NCBI GenBank assembly: GCA_902521315.1
Contig: CABYRH010000010.1
Location: 1 to 38,395 of the forward strand
Reading direction: 5' to 3'
Source: an uncultured Alphaproteobacteria bacterium
Lineage (GTDB): Bacteria > Pseudomonadota > Alphaproteobacteria > HIMB59 > GCA-002718135
Length of the DNA stretch: 38,395 bases
The position numbers and the translations under genes are program-made. Position 1 is the first letter of the stretch, and each line of letters begins with the position of its first letter. This document shows positions 7,431 to 16,508 of the stretch, piece after piece. A model generated the notes under the pieces. It ran no database searches. It saw only the letters and a program-made list of their open reading frames with translations, and had not been told where the DNA came from.

Positions 7431-10400
7431 TTATAATCTCTGTAAGCTAATCGCATCTACCTGAGGAAATGATGTAATGAATTCACTTTGAATTAAAGCG
7501 GCATTAGACGCACCATCTACAGAGATAAAAGACACAATTCGTGATACATCGTCGAAGACATCTTGATTAATTTTTTCTTGAACAACGATTTTTTCTTTTT
7601 CTTCATCTGGTGCTACTCCTGGAAGTGGAGGAGTTTTAGAACCACTGAGAATACTAGCAAGTGGAACCGTTTCTAAAGGTCCACTTGTATCTTCAATAGT
7701 AATATTACCTGATGTAAAACCTGAGAGTTCATAATTAATTGTAACCTCTTTGTTATTTTCGACATCTGCAGTTAAAAAACTGCCTGCAGAACTAATAGAA
7801 AGATCAGTACCTGTTAAATTTAAACCTGAAATTGTTCCTCCACTAACTGTAGCTGATGTAGTTCCATCATATGTCTTATCGTCAGCGCTTGACCCAGATA
7901 CTGAAAAATTAGCAGATATTAAAGAACCTGTAGTAGCGGTGACAGTAGATAGATTAATATCTCCCATACTAGCATTTGTTAATGTGCCGCCATCCAAAAG
8001 TTGTATGTTGAGATCATCTGCTGTTAAGCTTGCGGAACTAGCAACAACATCTCCAGCTCCAGCATCTCTATCACTATCAGAAACATTATTATTATCTGTG
8101 TCACTTGCAATAATGTCTAGATCAGCTGCTGTATTAATATTGCTATTAATGTTTACATCTCTTCCGGCATGAAGACTTAAATTTCCAGTTCCTGTAACAC
8201 TAATAGCAGAGCTAATGGTAATATCCGTATTTGCTTGAAGGGTAACATCAACGCCGTTATTTAAAAATTCCTCTAATTCTGTTTTGTTTATAACTACATC
8301 ATCACTTGCAAAATTTGTATAAGATGTTGCTCCTTGGATAATTGTATCAGACCATAAATATACTGCTCCCGCATCTGTTCCATCAACGTCATCATTATCA
8401 AGCCCATCATCTCCAGTTGATCCTATAGCCATTAATGTTCCTGTATCATCCAAAGCTATAGCGTTTGGAAATCCATCACCATCTTCTATTCCGTGAGAAG
8501 CAGCATTAACCGAGTTGCTACCAGTTTGACCAAGTCCGATAGTAAATTGTAAACTAGCTCCATTTAAAGATGTATCCTCAAAACCAAATACACGTACAAC
8601 TTCTTCATTATGGTGACCAACTGCTAGACGGTTTCCATCACCGTCAATAGCTACTTGAGCTGCTTTCCAACCAGAAATACTTGACGTATCGTAATCATTT
8701 GTTCCACTATAACCATTTCCTATGCGTGCATGGCCCACTACATTACTAAAATTTGAATCATCAAATTGGATAAGGTGCACTGCACCTCCATTACCAACAC
8801 CGTTGCCAAAACCATCATCGTTTTGTGCTCCAACAGCTAAAATTTTACCATCCTTTGTTAATCCAAGATGACCTCCAAATTGATCATTATCATCTAAATA
8901 TGCAGTTATATCATAATCTTCACGAGTATTGTCGTTATACCCAACTCCTATTGTGCCAACATGGGCAGGATTTTCAAAATCAGTTGATGCATTACCATTG
9001 CTATCTGTAAATGTAATTAAATATACTGCTCCAGTGTCAGTATTGTTATCACCATTTCCATCATCTTTTTGAGCGCCTACGACAAGACGTGATCCATCAT
9101 CAGTTAAAGCCACTGCAGTAAATATATCACCCGCTCCTAAATTACTTATTGATAAATCACTACTTTTTGAGCTACCGCTTCCAATTTTTGATATTGTGCC
9201 AACATGGGAAGGATTTTCAAAATCAGTTGATGGATTACCATTGCTATCTGTAAATGTAATTAAATATACAGCTCCAGAATCAACACCTCCATAAGTAACT
9301 TGGTATTGTGAAAAAGCTAATCTGTCACCGTCTCCATCTAATGCTACTCGCCATGCTCTACCACTATTTTCATAATCTGCACCTAAATCTAAATCGTTGG
9401 CCCCTGTATAACCTCTTCCAATTTGTCCTTTAAGGATTGGATTAGAAAAATTTGTATTATCAAATGTAAATAAATATACTGCTCCGGCATCGGTATGGGT
9501 TCCATCACCATCATCCCGAGTTGATGTTACAGCCATTCTATTACCATCACGATCTAAAGATATACCTCTACCAAATTGGTCATTACTATCTAGTTGAAGA
9601 TCAATATCTTCTAAGATACCTCCAGCACCAGTATAGCCACTACCAACTATTCCAGAAAATTGACCATTAGTAAAATTGGTATCATCAAATGTAACAAACA
9701 TTACTTCACCACTATTATCTTTTAAATTACTGCTCCCATTAGCGAGGTAACTTGACATAACAAGACGACTGCCCGTTTCATTCAAATCTACACCTGTTCC
9801 AAAAATATCTTTTTCATCCATGTAGTTAGATAAATTTACATTTTCATCATCATCATCAGTAGTATAACCATCACCAACGGTTCCTACTAAAGTTGCTGAT
9901 GCTAAATCAGCAGTTAAAGTATATAAATGTACAGCACCAGGCTTTTTCTTATTTCCTTGAGAGGATCTATCATTAAAACCAACAGCTAAATGACTAGCAT
10001 CCTTATCAAATGCCAGCGCTCTTCCAAATAAATCAGTTGCTTGATGCGTTACTGAATGTTCACTAGTATCACTAGTATCTAGATAATCATAACCATAGCC
10101 AATAGTTCCAACATAAGTAGCTTTTCCTGTTAAAGCAGAAACAATACTACCAGCATCCGTAAATTTAAATAAGTTAACAGCTCCAACATTATTTATTGAA
10201 TCATCTTTACCATCATCATTTATTCTTCCTACTGCAAGTAAAGATCCGTCATGATTTATCGTTACACCAAAACCAAAACGATCTTTATTTTTTTGTATTA
10301 GATCGCTATGATCCCGTGTATTAAAATCTTTTGAAAATGATGCACATGTACTATTTAAATAACAACTAGAACTATTATCATGTGTATAACCATTACCAAT

Positions 10401-12776
10401 TCGAGATACGACTTTACCACCCATAAAATCTGAATCATCAAAGGAAATCATAAAAACTGATCCAGAATCTTCTATTGTATTTGCAGCACCTGAACCTTTC
10501 TCATTATAACCATCATCACCAAAGACACCAACTGCCAAAACATCAGCATCACCATCAAGAGCTACACTTACTCCAAATAAATCAGATCCCTCAATAACAG
10601 GGGCATTATTTTCTCCCTGCTTCGATAAATCTACATCCTTATTATTAGTATAACCATAACCTATTGTACCAACATGTTCAGGATTTTCAAAATTAGTTGA
10701 TGGATTACCATTGCTATCTGTAAATGTAATTAAATAAACCGCACCTGCACTAGCAACACTGTTACCATAACCATCATCGCCCGTAGCGCCAACAACTAAT
10801 CGTGATCCCGTGCTATTAAAAGATACAGATCGTCCAAATTTATCATTTTTAGTAATAGAGCTGATGTCTAAGTTGTTGTCTCCCGTATATCCCCTTCCTA
10901 TACGGCCTATAAGTGTAGCATTCGTAAAATCACCATCATCAAATTTATACAAATATACCTCACCAGATTCCGCAGACACATCGTTAAAACCATCCCCGTG
11001 TCTTGCTCCAACTGCCATTAAAGTAGCATCATCACTAATCGTAACATCTATTCCAAAATTATCTTTTATTTTCAAGTTTGTTTCATTAACATTATTTGTC
11101 GCTGCAGCTGTATAATCATGTCCAATCAAACCACGATAGATCCAATTCTGTGATGTTACGCCTGTTCCAACAGTTATATTTTTTGGATCAAGTAATAAAT
11201 GACCACCGTCTGATATATTGACATTTGATAATCCCACATGGCGTAAGGTATCTTTGGAAGAAATCTCAACTGCCCCACCTATTATTCCTTTTGCAAGAAT
11301 ATTTCCAAGCATGGTTGTTTCTTGATCACTCCAAATAATAGCGGTACCGGCTTTCCCATTTGAGGATGATATATCAATACTAGAACCGTCCGAGACTAAA
11401 ACTGTTTTTGCATTTGTCAGTGATCGTCTTTCACCCCATCTATCAACAAAAACATTTTGTTGTTCTTCCGTTCTTGTTAAATTATTATTGCCTTGAAACT
11501 CTCCACCAATACGAACCAAACCACCTTGGGTATTACCTGTTACATCAATCTTAGAGGATAATAATCGAATATACCCCTCTGATTCTATATCAATGTATCC
11601 ACCTTGTTGATCTCCCTTTGCGGAAACTGATCCCGAAGACATAATATTTGGTGCGGATAAAAGGATATTACCACCATTGGTATTTCCTGATGAATTAATT
11701 TCACTGCCGTAACTTTGCACAATTTTATACTGTGATTTAATATTTATATCACCACCATCATTGCTAGTAGAAGAAGCATTTAAAGTTGCTCCCAAAGCAA
11801 TTTCTCCAGAACTATTTAAATTTATTGCGCCTGCATTTGTTCCAGATACATCAACTTCTCCTCCAAAAGATAAAAAGTCTCCTTCAACATTAATGTTGCC
11901 ACCCTCTTTTGCCGTTAAGTTTCCTGCAACGACAATATCACCTGCACCCCCAAGGGTGATGACACCGTTTTGTTGTGAAGCCGTAGTTGCAACAAGATTA
12001 CCTGGAATATTGACAGCGCGCTGAACAACATTTTTAGCAGCGCCAACATCAATGTCTATTCTATTTGCCGTTGATGTTCCTGCATGATTGATAATGGTAT
12101 TTAATTCTTCTGCATTTTGATCGAGTAATGTTATCGCTTCACTAAATGGAACACTTACTTGTAAAAATTTATCACCACTCAAGTCTAACGTAATTTCTTT
12201 TCCAGCCCCTATTCCAATTTTACCAAGGTTCGCATTAATCGTACCTTCATTATTAATAGCGCCACCTAAGAGAGCAGTAAAACCTCCATCCAAAGTTGTA
12301 ATTGAACCTTTATGAATAATAGAAGAAAAAATATTATTTACATTATCTGCTTTAAATAAAAATCTATTATTGAGAAAATCATCATTGGATAAAGCCAGCG
12401 TGGAGGCAGCAAACGAATGCGCATTGATTGTTGCAGTTGGTGTAAAGTAGACACCGTTTTCATTCACCACAAAAACTTTACCATTGGCATTTAATGCACC
12501 AGCAAGCGTTGTTGGATTTCCAGAGACAACTCTATTTAAAGCACTTGCATTAACAGAAGGTTGATTAAAGGTTACACTATTTTGTGCCCCAATATCAAAA
12601 CTCGTCCATTCAATAATTGATTGTTCGGAAGACTGGGTAATTGTCATGGAATTTTGTGATGAACTGACAGAAATATCCCCGGAGATAATATTTTCCCCGC
12701 TTGGAAGAGAGGAAGCGTAGACGAATTGTGTTTCTAGAAAGAGAAAAGTGAGAAGAAAAATAAATGCATTTTTCAT
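7431..12776 (-). CDS. Two-partner-secretion exoprotein with FG-GAP-like propeller insert (large paralogue)
   Basis: A 1781-aa surface or secreted protein of the filamentous-haemagglutinin (TpsA) family. Signal peptide 1-22. The TPS secretion domain spans about 25-210, with NANGKVFVVNENGVYF at 96-111 in place of the usual NPNG signature. A beta-helix-like region of Gly/Asn-rich repeats runs to LLLDPKNITV at 527-536. Residues 537-1483 hold about 12 FG-GAP-like repeats. Sequence typical of filamentous proteins (VTLQANTDITI) then resumes, with a YDG-domain motif KTYDGTTSAT at 1634-1643 and an acidic/Lys-rich linker before the C-terminal 40 residues. The only two cysteines are Cys805 and Cys811. 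The gene is second in the operon, 6 bases after its paralogue. Adhesion or ligand binding is plausible; the target is unknown. Confidence 0.85.
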   Translation of the reverse strand: MKNAFIFLLTFLFLETQFVYASSLPSGENIISGDISVSSSQNSMTITQSSEQSIIEWTSFDIGAQNSVTFNQPSVNASALNRVVSGNPTTLAGALNANGKVFVVNENGVYFTPTATINAHSFAASTLALSNDDFLNNRFLFKADNVNNIFSSIIHKGSITTLDGGFTALLGGAINNEGTINANLGKIGIGAGKEITLDLSGDKFLQVSVPFSEAITLLDQNAEELNTIINHAGTSTANRIDIDVGAAKNVVQRAVNIPGNLVATTASQQNGVITLGGAGDIVVAGNLTAKEGGNINVEGDFLSFGGEVDVSGTNAGAINLNSSGEIALGATLNASSTSNDGGDINIKSQYKIVQSYGSEINSSGNTNGGNILLSAPNIMSSGSVSAKGDQQGGYIDIESEGYIRLLSSKIDVTGNTQGGLVRIGGEFQGNNNLTRTEEQQNVFVDRWGERRSLTNAKTVLVSDGSSIDISSSNGKAGTAIIWSDQETTMLGNILAKGIIGGAVEISSKDTLRHVGLSNVNISDGGHLLLDPKNITVGTGVTSQNWIYRGLIGHDYTAAATNNVNETNLKIKDNFGIDVTISDDATLMAVGARHGDGFNDVSAESGEVYLYKFDDGDFTNATLIGRIGRGYTGDNNLDISSITKNDKFGRSVSFNSTGSRLVVGATGDDGYGNSVASAGAVYLITFTDSNGNPSTNFENPEHVGTIGYGYTNNKDVDLSKQGENNAPVIEGSDLFGVSVALDGDADVLAVGVFGDDGYNEKGSGAANTIEDSGSVFMISFDDSDFMGGKVVSRIGNGYTHDNSSSCYLNSTCASFSKDFNTRDHSDLIQKNKDRFGFGVTINHDGSLLAVGRINDDGKDDSINNVGAVNLFKFTDAGSIVSALTGKATYVGTIGYGYDYLDTSDTSEHSVTHQATDLFGRALAFDKDASHLAVGFNDRSSQGNKKKPGAVHLYTLTADLASATLVGTVGDGYTTDDDDENVNLSNYMDEKDIFGTGVDLNETGSRLVMSSYLANGSSNLKDNSGEVMFVTFDDTNFTNGQFSGIVGSGYTGAGGILEDIDLQLDSNDQFGRGISLDRDGNRMAVTSTRDDGDGTHTDAGAVYLFTFDNTNFSNPILKGQIGRGYTGANDLDLGADYENSGRAWRVALDGDGDRLAFSQYQVTYGGVDSGAVYLITFTDSNGNPSTDFENPSHVGTISKIGSGSSKSSDLSISNLGAGDIFTAVALTDDGSRLVVGAQKDDGNGDNNTDTGAVYLITFTDSNGNASTDFENPAHVGTIGVGYNDNTREDYDITAYLDDNDQFGGHLGLTKDGKILAVGAQNDDGFGNGVGNGGAVHLIQFDDSNFSNVVGHARIGNGYSGTNDYDTSSISGWKAAQVAIDGDGNRLAVGHHNEEVVRVFGFEDTSLNGASLQFTIGLGQTGSNSVNAASHGIEDGDGFPNAIALDDTGTLMAIGSTGDDGLDNDDVDGTDAGAVYLWSDTIIQGATSYTNFASDDVVINKTELEEFLNNGVDVTLQANTDITISSAISVTGTGNLSLHAGRDVNINSNINTAADLDIIASDTDNNNVSDSDRDAGAGDVVASSASLTADDLNIQLLDGGTLTNASMGDINLSTVTATTGSLISANFSVSGSSADDKTYDGTTSATVSGGTISGLNLTGTDLSISSAGSFLTADVENNKEVTINYELSGFTSGNITIEDTSGPLETVPLASILSGSKTPPLPGVAPDEEKEKIVVQEKINQDVFDDVSRIVSFISVDGASNAALIQSEFITSFPQVDAISLQRL
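8950..9033 (-). repeat. Near-identical 84-bp coding repeat, copy A (unit 9)
   Basis: This segment differs from copy B (9193-9276) at three positions and resembles copy C (10663-10746). It encodes the end strand of a blade (GAVYLITFTDSNGN... HVGTIG). Other blades are strongly diverged at DNA level, so these three copies stand out as recently copied or homogenised. Confidence 0.85.
9193..9276 (-). repeat. Near-identical 84-bp coding repeat, copy B (unit 8)
   Basis: Second copy of the segment described at 8950-9033. Its start is exactly 243 bases (81 codons) from that of copy A, so the two units are neighbouring blades in the same frame. Confidence 0.85.
10663..10746 (-). repeat. Near-identical 84-bp coding repeat, copy C (unit 2)
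   Basis: Third copy of the segment at 8950-9033 and 9193-9276. It is almost 1.4 kb away from copy B, separated by five diverged blades, and a little more diverged than A and B are from each other. Confidence 0.8.
12406..12473 (-). repeat. 68-bp segment identical to the paralogue's TPS domain (16147-16214)
   Basis: Bases 12406-12473 are identical to 16147-16214; after one mismatch the identity continues for 20 bases. The segment codes for the secretion-signal core (VFVVNENGVYF...). Flanking regions of the two genes are much more diverged, including at third codon positions. Confidence 0.9.
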
Positions 12777-12782
12777 AAATGC

Positions 12783-15700
12783 TTATAGACTTTGAAAACC
12801 TAAACCTTCAGTATTTGGAGTAGATTGTATGTTGGCTTCTCTTGCTAATTGAAGGGACATATTTGATCCAACTATAGCGTCTACAGATACGAAAGGAACA
12901 ATTTTGTTAATGTCTCCAATCATGTTTTCCACAATTTCTGTTTGATCATTACTGGTCACTTCTACATTATTATTTTCGATTGAAGAACTGCTCGAACTTG
13001 TCCCAGTTATAGCTGCTGTGACACTCTCGGTAATAGCAGTACTACTTGTATCTGTCACATCCATCGTGCTACTTAAATAGCCACTGAGATCATAGTCCAC
13101 TGTTGCATCTTTTGCTGCACCAATAGTTGCTGATGTGAATGCGGCTGTATTGACAAGTGCTAAGTCACTACCAACTAACGTTAATCCTGAAACAGATCCC
13201 GTTGTAGCAACTGTTGCTGACGTTGTGCCATCGTGCGCTTTATCACTGACAGCTGCTCCCGAACCACTAAAGTTGGCTGATTGCAGTGTTCCTGTAGTAG
13301 CGGTAATAGTGGCAAGTTCAATGTTCCCCATACTGGCATTACTCACACCACTGCCGTTATTAAGTGTTATATCTAAATCACTTGCCGATAAACTTATAGA
13401 TGTTGTTCCATCACTTTCATAGGCTGCTAAGATATCGCCGGTCCCACTATCACGCTGCGCACTCACGACATTATTAGCACTCGTGTCACTGGCAATAATT
13501 GCTAAATTGCCAGAAGTACTAATTGACTTATTAATATCAACATCACGTCCAGCATGCAGACTTAATGTTCCTGTGCCAGTTGTTGTAATGGGCGCGTTAA
13601 TTATAATATCGGTGTTCGCTTGAAGTGTCACATTCACATTGGTATCAAGAAGAGCTTCAAGCGCTTCCACACTAATTGTAATATCACTACTGGAATCTTC
13701 AGTATAGGTTGTACCATCAAGATAATTAGATGACGTCAATAATTCTACACCTCCACTTGTATATCCTAAAGCAAGGTTGGAACCATCAGAACTTAAAGCC
13801 ATTTTTTGTACATCTGCACCATTCAAAGCATAAAATGAGGAAATTAATGTTGGGTTTGAAAAACTTGTATCACTAAAACCGTACGCTTTAATTATATAAT
13901 CACCACTTGTGTTAGATGATATTAAAAGAGTGCGTCCGTCTCCACTTAACGCATGAGCACGAACGCCACGATTTCCACCAGCAGGGGCATCGAAGCTAAT
14001 ATTATTATTACCAGTACACGATGAGCAATCATGTGCAAATTGAAGAGCAAGTGAAGGATTAGAAAAATTATTATCTGAGAAAGTAACTATATTATTTTCA
14101 GAACCTGTAAACGAAAGAGCTGTGGCATCATCGGTTAAATTCAAATTATATGGTATATTATTACCTAATGTATGGTAATTAATACTCGTTATGGGGAAAG
14201 TAGAATTATATGAATATGGTGTACTTCTACTCTCCGCCCAGAGTACCCTTGTTATTGTGGGAGATGTAAAATTTGTATCACTAAATGAAATTAAATGAAT
14301 ACCTTCAAGCACTGCTACTGCCATTCTTGATCCATCAGAATTAAGAGCGATCCCACCTCCAAATCCCTGGTTAAATAAATCTAATAGTTGTAAATTTTGA
14401 CTGTAGGCTGCATTAGGAGTCTCGGAGATATGCCCAACAATGGTTGGATTAGTAAAATTAGTATCGTCAAATTTAATAGTATAGACAGAACCCGCTTTAC
14501 CGGGGGCGTTATGTATTGGTGCTCCTAATACCAGACGATCACCATCATAATCTAAATCAAACTGAACCGGATAAGGATCATTTGATGGAAATTCAAAATC
14601 TAAACTGCCAGGATGAGTACCTGATAAAGCATCATAACCTTTACCTATAATACCTCTAAGAGTTGGATTGGAAAAGTTTGTGTCACTAAACTGGAATAAA
14701 TAAAGAGCTGGATAATTATTGCTACTATCATTATAGCCATCGTCCAACCGTGAAAGTACACCAAGTTTTTTTCCATCTCCGCTTAATCTTACACCGGACA
14801 TTCCAAATTGATCATCATTTGCCATATTAAAACTAGTCAAGTCGACTGCACTATTAGCAGAACTATCTATTATTGATTGATATGTCCAATTTTTTGAGGT
14901 GCCAACATCCCCGATAGTAATATTTTTAGGATCTAAAAGTAAATGACCACCAGCACTAATTGAAATATCATTTAGTCCAATATGACGAAGTGTATCCTTT
15001 GATGATATTTCAACTGACCCACCTATTGTTCCTGTTGCAAGAATTTTTCCCAGCATCGTTGTTTCTTGATCACTCCAAATGATTGCTGTGCCTGCATCAC
15101 CATTACTAGAAGCAACGTCAATGATAGCGCCTTTGTTTATAAAAACAAATTGTGCATTTTTCATACTTGGAAGAATTCCCCAACGATTAATAAATGTTTC
15201 TTCTTGTGCTGTTGTCCGTGTTAGATCATTACTTCCTTGAAACGCACCACCAATTCTTACTAAACCACCTCTACTAGTACCACTCGCATCAAGGTTTGAT
15301 GTATAAAGGGTTGCTTTACTGCTTGCTTCAATATCAAGTCGTCCTCCCACACCATTCAAACCTGCAGCTATAATATTTCCTGATGTTTCAAAATTTTTTG
15401 CACTAATATTTATGTCTCCTCCTTCTGTTCCAGAGGCATCTAAAGTGCTATTCGATGTTTGTATAATTTTATTTGATGATGAAAGAGTAATATTACCTCC
15501 TTGTACCACTGTTGATGATGCATCAATGGATCCATCAAGATAGATATTACCTATCGATGCAAACTTAGCATTACCTGAATCTTCACCTGATACATCTACC
15601 TTTCCAGTAAAAGAGATTAAACCCGCATCAATATTAACGAGACCTTCCTTTGCAGTCATGTTTCCTAAAACATTAATAGGCGCCGTACTTCCTCCAAGAG

Positions 15701-16508
15701 TAATAACACCATTTTCTTGTGAAGCTGTTGTGGCAACAAGATTACCAGGAATGAACACGGCGTTGTTTAATGCTGTTTTAGCTGATCCAATATCAATATC
15801 TATAGTGTGAGCATTAGAAGATCCAGCATGTTGAATGAGAGCTTTAACATCGTTATTTTCGTCATCAAGAATAGTCGTGGCCAATTCTATTGGCACCGCT
15901 ACTTGTAAAAATTTGTCTCCACTTAAATCTAAGGTGATTTCTTTTCCCGCGCCAAGACCAAGTTTTCCAAGGTTGGCATTAATGGTCCCTTCATTATTGA
16001 TCGCACCGCCTAGTAGAGCAGTAAAGCCTCCATCTAATGTCGTGATCGATCCCTTATTAATAATTGATTGAAAGGATGATTGATTTGAAGAATTAAAAGA
16101 AAAAATATTATTAAGAAAATTTTCATTGGAGAGAGAAAGCGTAGAAGCAGCAAACGAATGCGCATTGATTGTTGCAGTTGGTGTAAAGTAGACACCGTTT
16201 TCATTCACCACAAATACTTTACCATTGGCATTTAAAGCACCGGCTAGTGTTGTAGGATTACCAGAGATAACTCTATTAAGTGCGCTGGCACTAGTTGATG
16301 GTTGTTGAAAGGTAACAGTATTATTTTCCCCGATATTAAAACTATTCCATTCAATAATAGCCTGGTTTGATTGTTGGTGGATGGTCATCGTTTGAGTATC
16401 AGAGCTAATTGAAATATCACCTGCAATTGTTACATTCCCATTTGGAAGCTCTGCCCATGCAAGACATGAATAAAATAAGACAAGAAAAGTTATAACAAAG
16501 ACTCTCAT
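12783..16508 (-). CDS. Two-partner-secretion exoprotein with FG-GAP-like propeller insert (small paralogue)
   Basis: A 1241-aa TpsA-family protein and first gene of the operon. Signal peptide 1-19 (cleavage after AWA). The TPS domain spans about 20-206, with the same NANGKVFVVNENGVYF core at 94-109. The beta-helix-like part ends at LLLDPKNITI (523-532). Residues 533-932 hold six FG-GAP-like repeats, more degenerate than those of the neighbour. The C-terminal part of 309 aa starts with VTLQANTDIII and carries a variant YDG motif, KAHDGTTSAT (1090-1099), with His for Tyr. Outside the insert, the two paralogues have nearly equal length (841 and 834 aa). The mature protein has a single cysteine pair, Cys828 and Cys831. 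Both exoproteins presumably use the one TpsB encoded downstream. Confidence 0.85.
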   Translation of the reverse strand: MRVFVITFLVLFYSCLAWAELPNGNVTIAGDISISSDTQTMTIHQQSNQAIIEWNSFNIGENNTVTFQQPSTSASALNRVISGNPTTLAGALNANGKVFVVNENGVYFTPTATINAHSFAASTLSLSNENFLNNIFSFNSSNQSSFQSIINKGSITTLDGGFTALLGGAINNEGTINANLGKLGLGAGKEITLDLSGDKFLQVAVPIELATTILDDENNDVKALIQHAGSSNAHTIDIDIGSAKTALNNAVFIPGNLVATTASQENGVITLGGSTAPINVLGNMTAKEGLVNIDAGLISFTGKVDVSGEDSGNAKFASIGNIYLDGSIDASSTVVQGGNITLSSSNKIIQTSNSTLDASGTEGGDINISAKNFETSGNIIAAGLNGVGGRLDIEASSKATLYTSNLDASGTSRGGLVRIGGAFQGSNDLTRTTAQEETFINRWGILPSMKNAQFVFINKGAIIDVASSNGDAGTAIIWSDQETTMLGKILATGTIGGSVEISSKDTLRHIGLNDISISAGGHLLLDPKNITIGDVGTSKNWTYQSIIDSSANSAVDLTSFNMANDDQFGMSGVRLSGDGKKLGVLSRLDDGYNDSSNNYPALYLFQFSDTNFSNPTLRGIIGKGYDALSGTHPGSLDFEFPSNDPYPVQFDLDYDGDRLVLGAPIHNAPGKAGSVYTIKFDDTNFTNPTIVGHISETPNAAYSQNLQLLDLFNQGFGGGIALNSDGSRMAVAVLEGIHLISFSDTNFTSPTITRVLWAESRSTPYSYNSTFPITSINYHTLGNNIPYNLNLTDDATALSFTGSENNIVTFSDNNFSNPSLALQFAHDCSSCTGNNNISFDAPAGGNRGVRAHALSGDGRTLLISSNTSGDYIIKAYGFSDTSFSNPTLISSFYALNGADVQKMALSSDGSNLALGYTSGGVELLTSSNYLDGTTYTEDSSSDITISVEALEALLDTNVNVTLQANTDIIINAPITTTGTGTLSLHAGRDVDINKSISTSGNLAIIASDTSANNVVSAQRDSGTGDILAAYESDGTTSISLSASDLDITLNNGSGVSNASMGNIELATITATTGTLQSANFSGSGAAVSDKAHDGTTSATVATTGSVSGLTLVGSDLALVNTAAFTSATIGAAKDATVDYDLSGYLSSTMDVTDTSSTAITESVTAAITGTSSSSSSIENNNVEVTSNDQTEIVENMIGDINKIVPFVSVDAIVGSNMSLQLAREANIQSTPNTEGLGFQSL
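13713..14912 (-). repeat. Six FG-GAP-like repeats in the small exoprotein
   Basis: Residues 533-932 contain six units averaging 67 aa with the pattern L-x-x-DG-x-x-L followed by F-[SD]-D-[TN]-[NS]-F-[ST]-[NS]-P-[ST]. The DDG turn and FG motif are kept only in the first unit (DDQFGMSG ... LDDGYND). Count made by eye. Six or seven blades would suit one propeller. Confidence 0.7.
16147..16214 (-). repeat. 68-bp segment identical to 12406-12473
   Basis: Partner copy of the TPS-domain segment in the large paralogue; see that entry. The position inside the domain is equivalent in both proteins, so this is paralogous sequence kept identical, not a separate element. Confidence 0.9.

Larger units (their letters stand above)
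8328..11168 (-). repeat. About 12 FG-GAP-like beta-propeller repeats in the large exoprotein
   Basis: Coding repeats (residues 537-1483) of roughly 60-100 aa each, with the pattern D-x-FG-x-x-V-x-L-x-x-DG-x-x-LAVGA-x-x-DDG, then GAVYL-x-x-F-x-D and a closing IGxGYT. This resembles the FG-GAP family of integrin-alpha-type propeller blades. Several units keep an Asp-rich turn (DGDGDRL, DGDGNRL). Blade count was made by eye; 11 to 13 is a fair range. The number may form one large array or two propellers. Confidence 0.75.

Noticed and set aside
8950..10746. Spaced near-identical repeats as a CRISPR-like array
   Set aside because: They are in-frame coding repeats of 84 bp with irregular spacing inside one long gene, with no cas genes nearby.
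7750..12024. Plus-strand open frames opposite the large exoprotein gene (for example 7750-8172, 10810-11115, 11761-12024)
   Set aside because: They run antisense through the repeat-rich exoprotein, have low-complexity composition and no family motifs, while the minus-strand frame is continuous and convincing.
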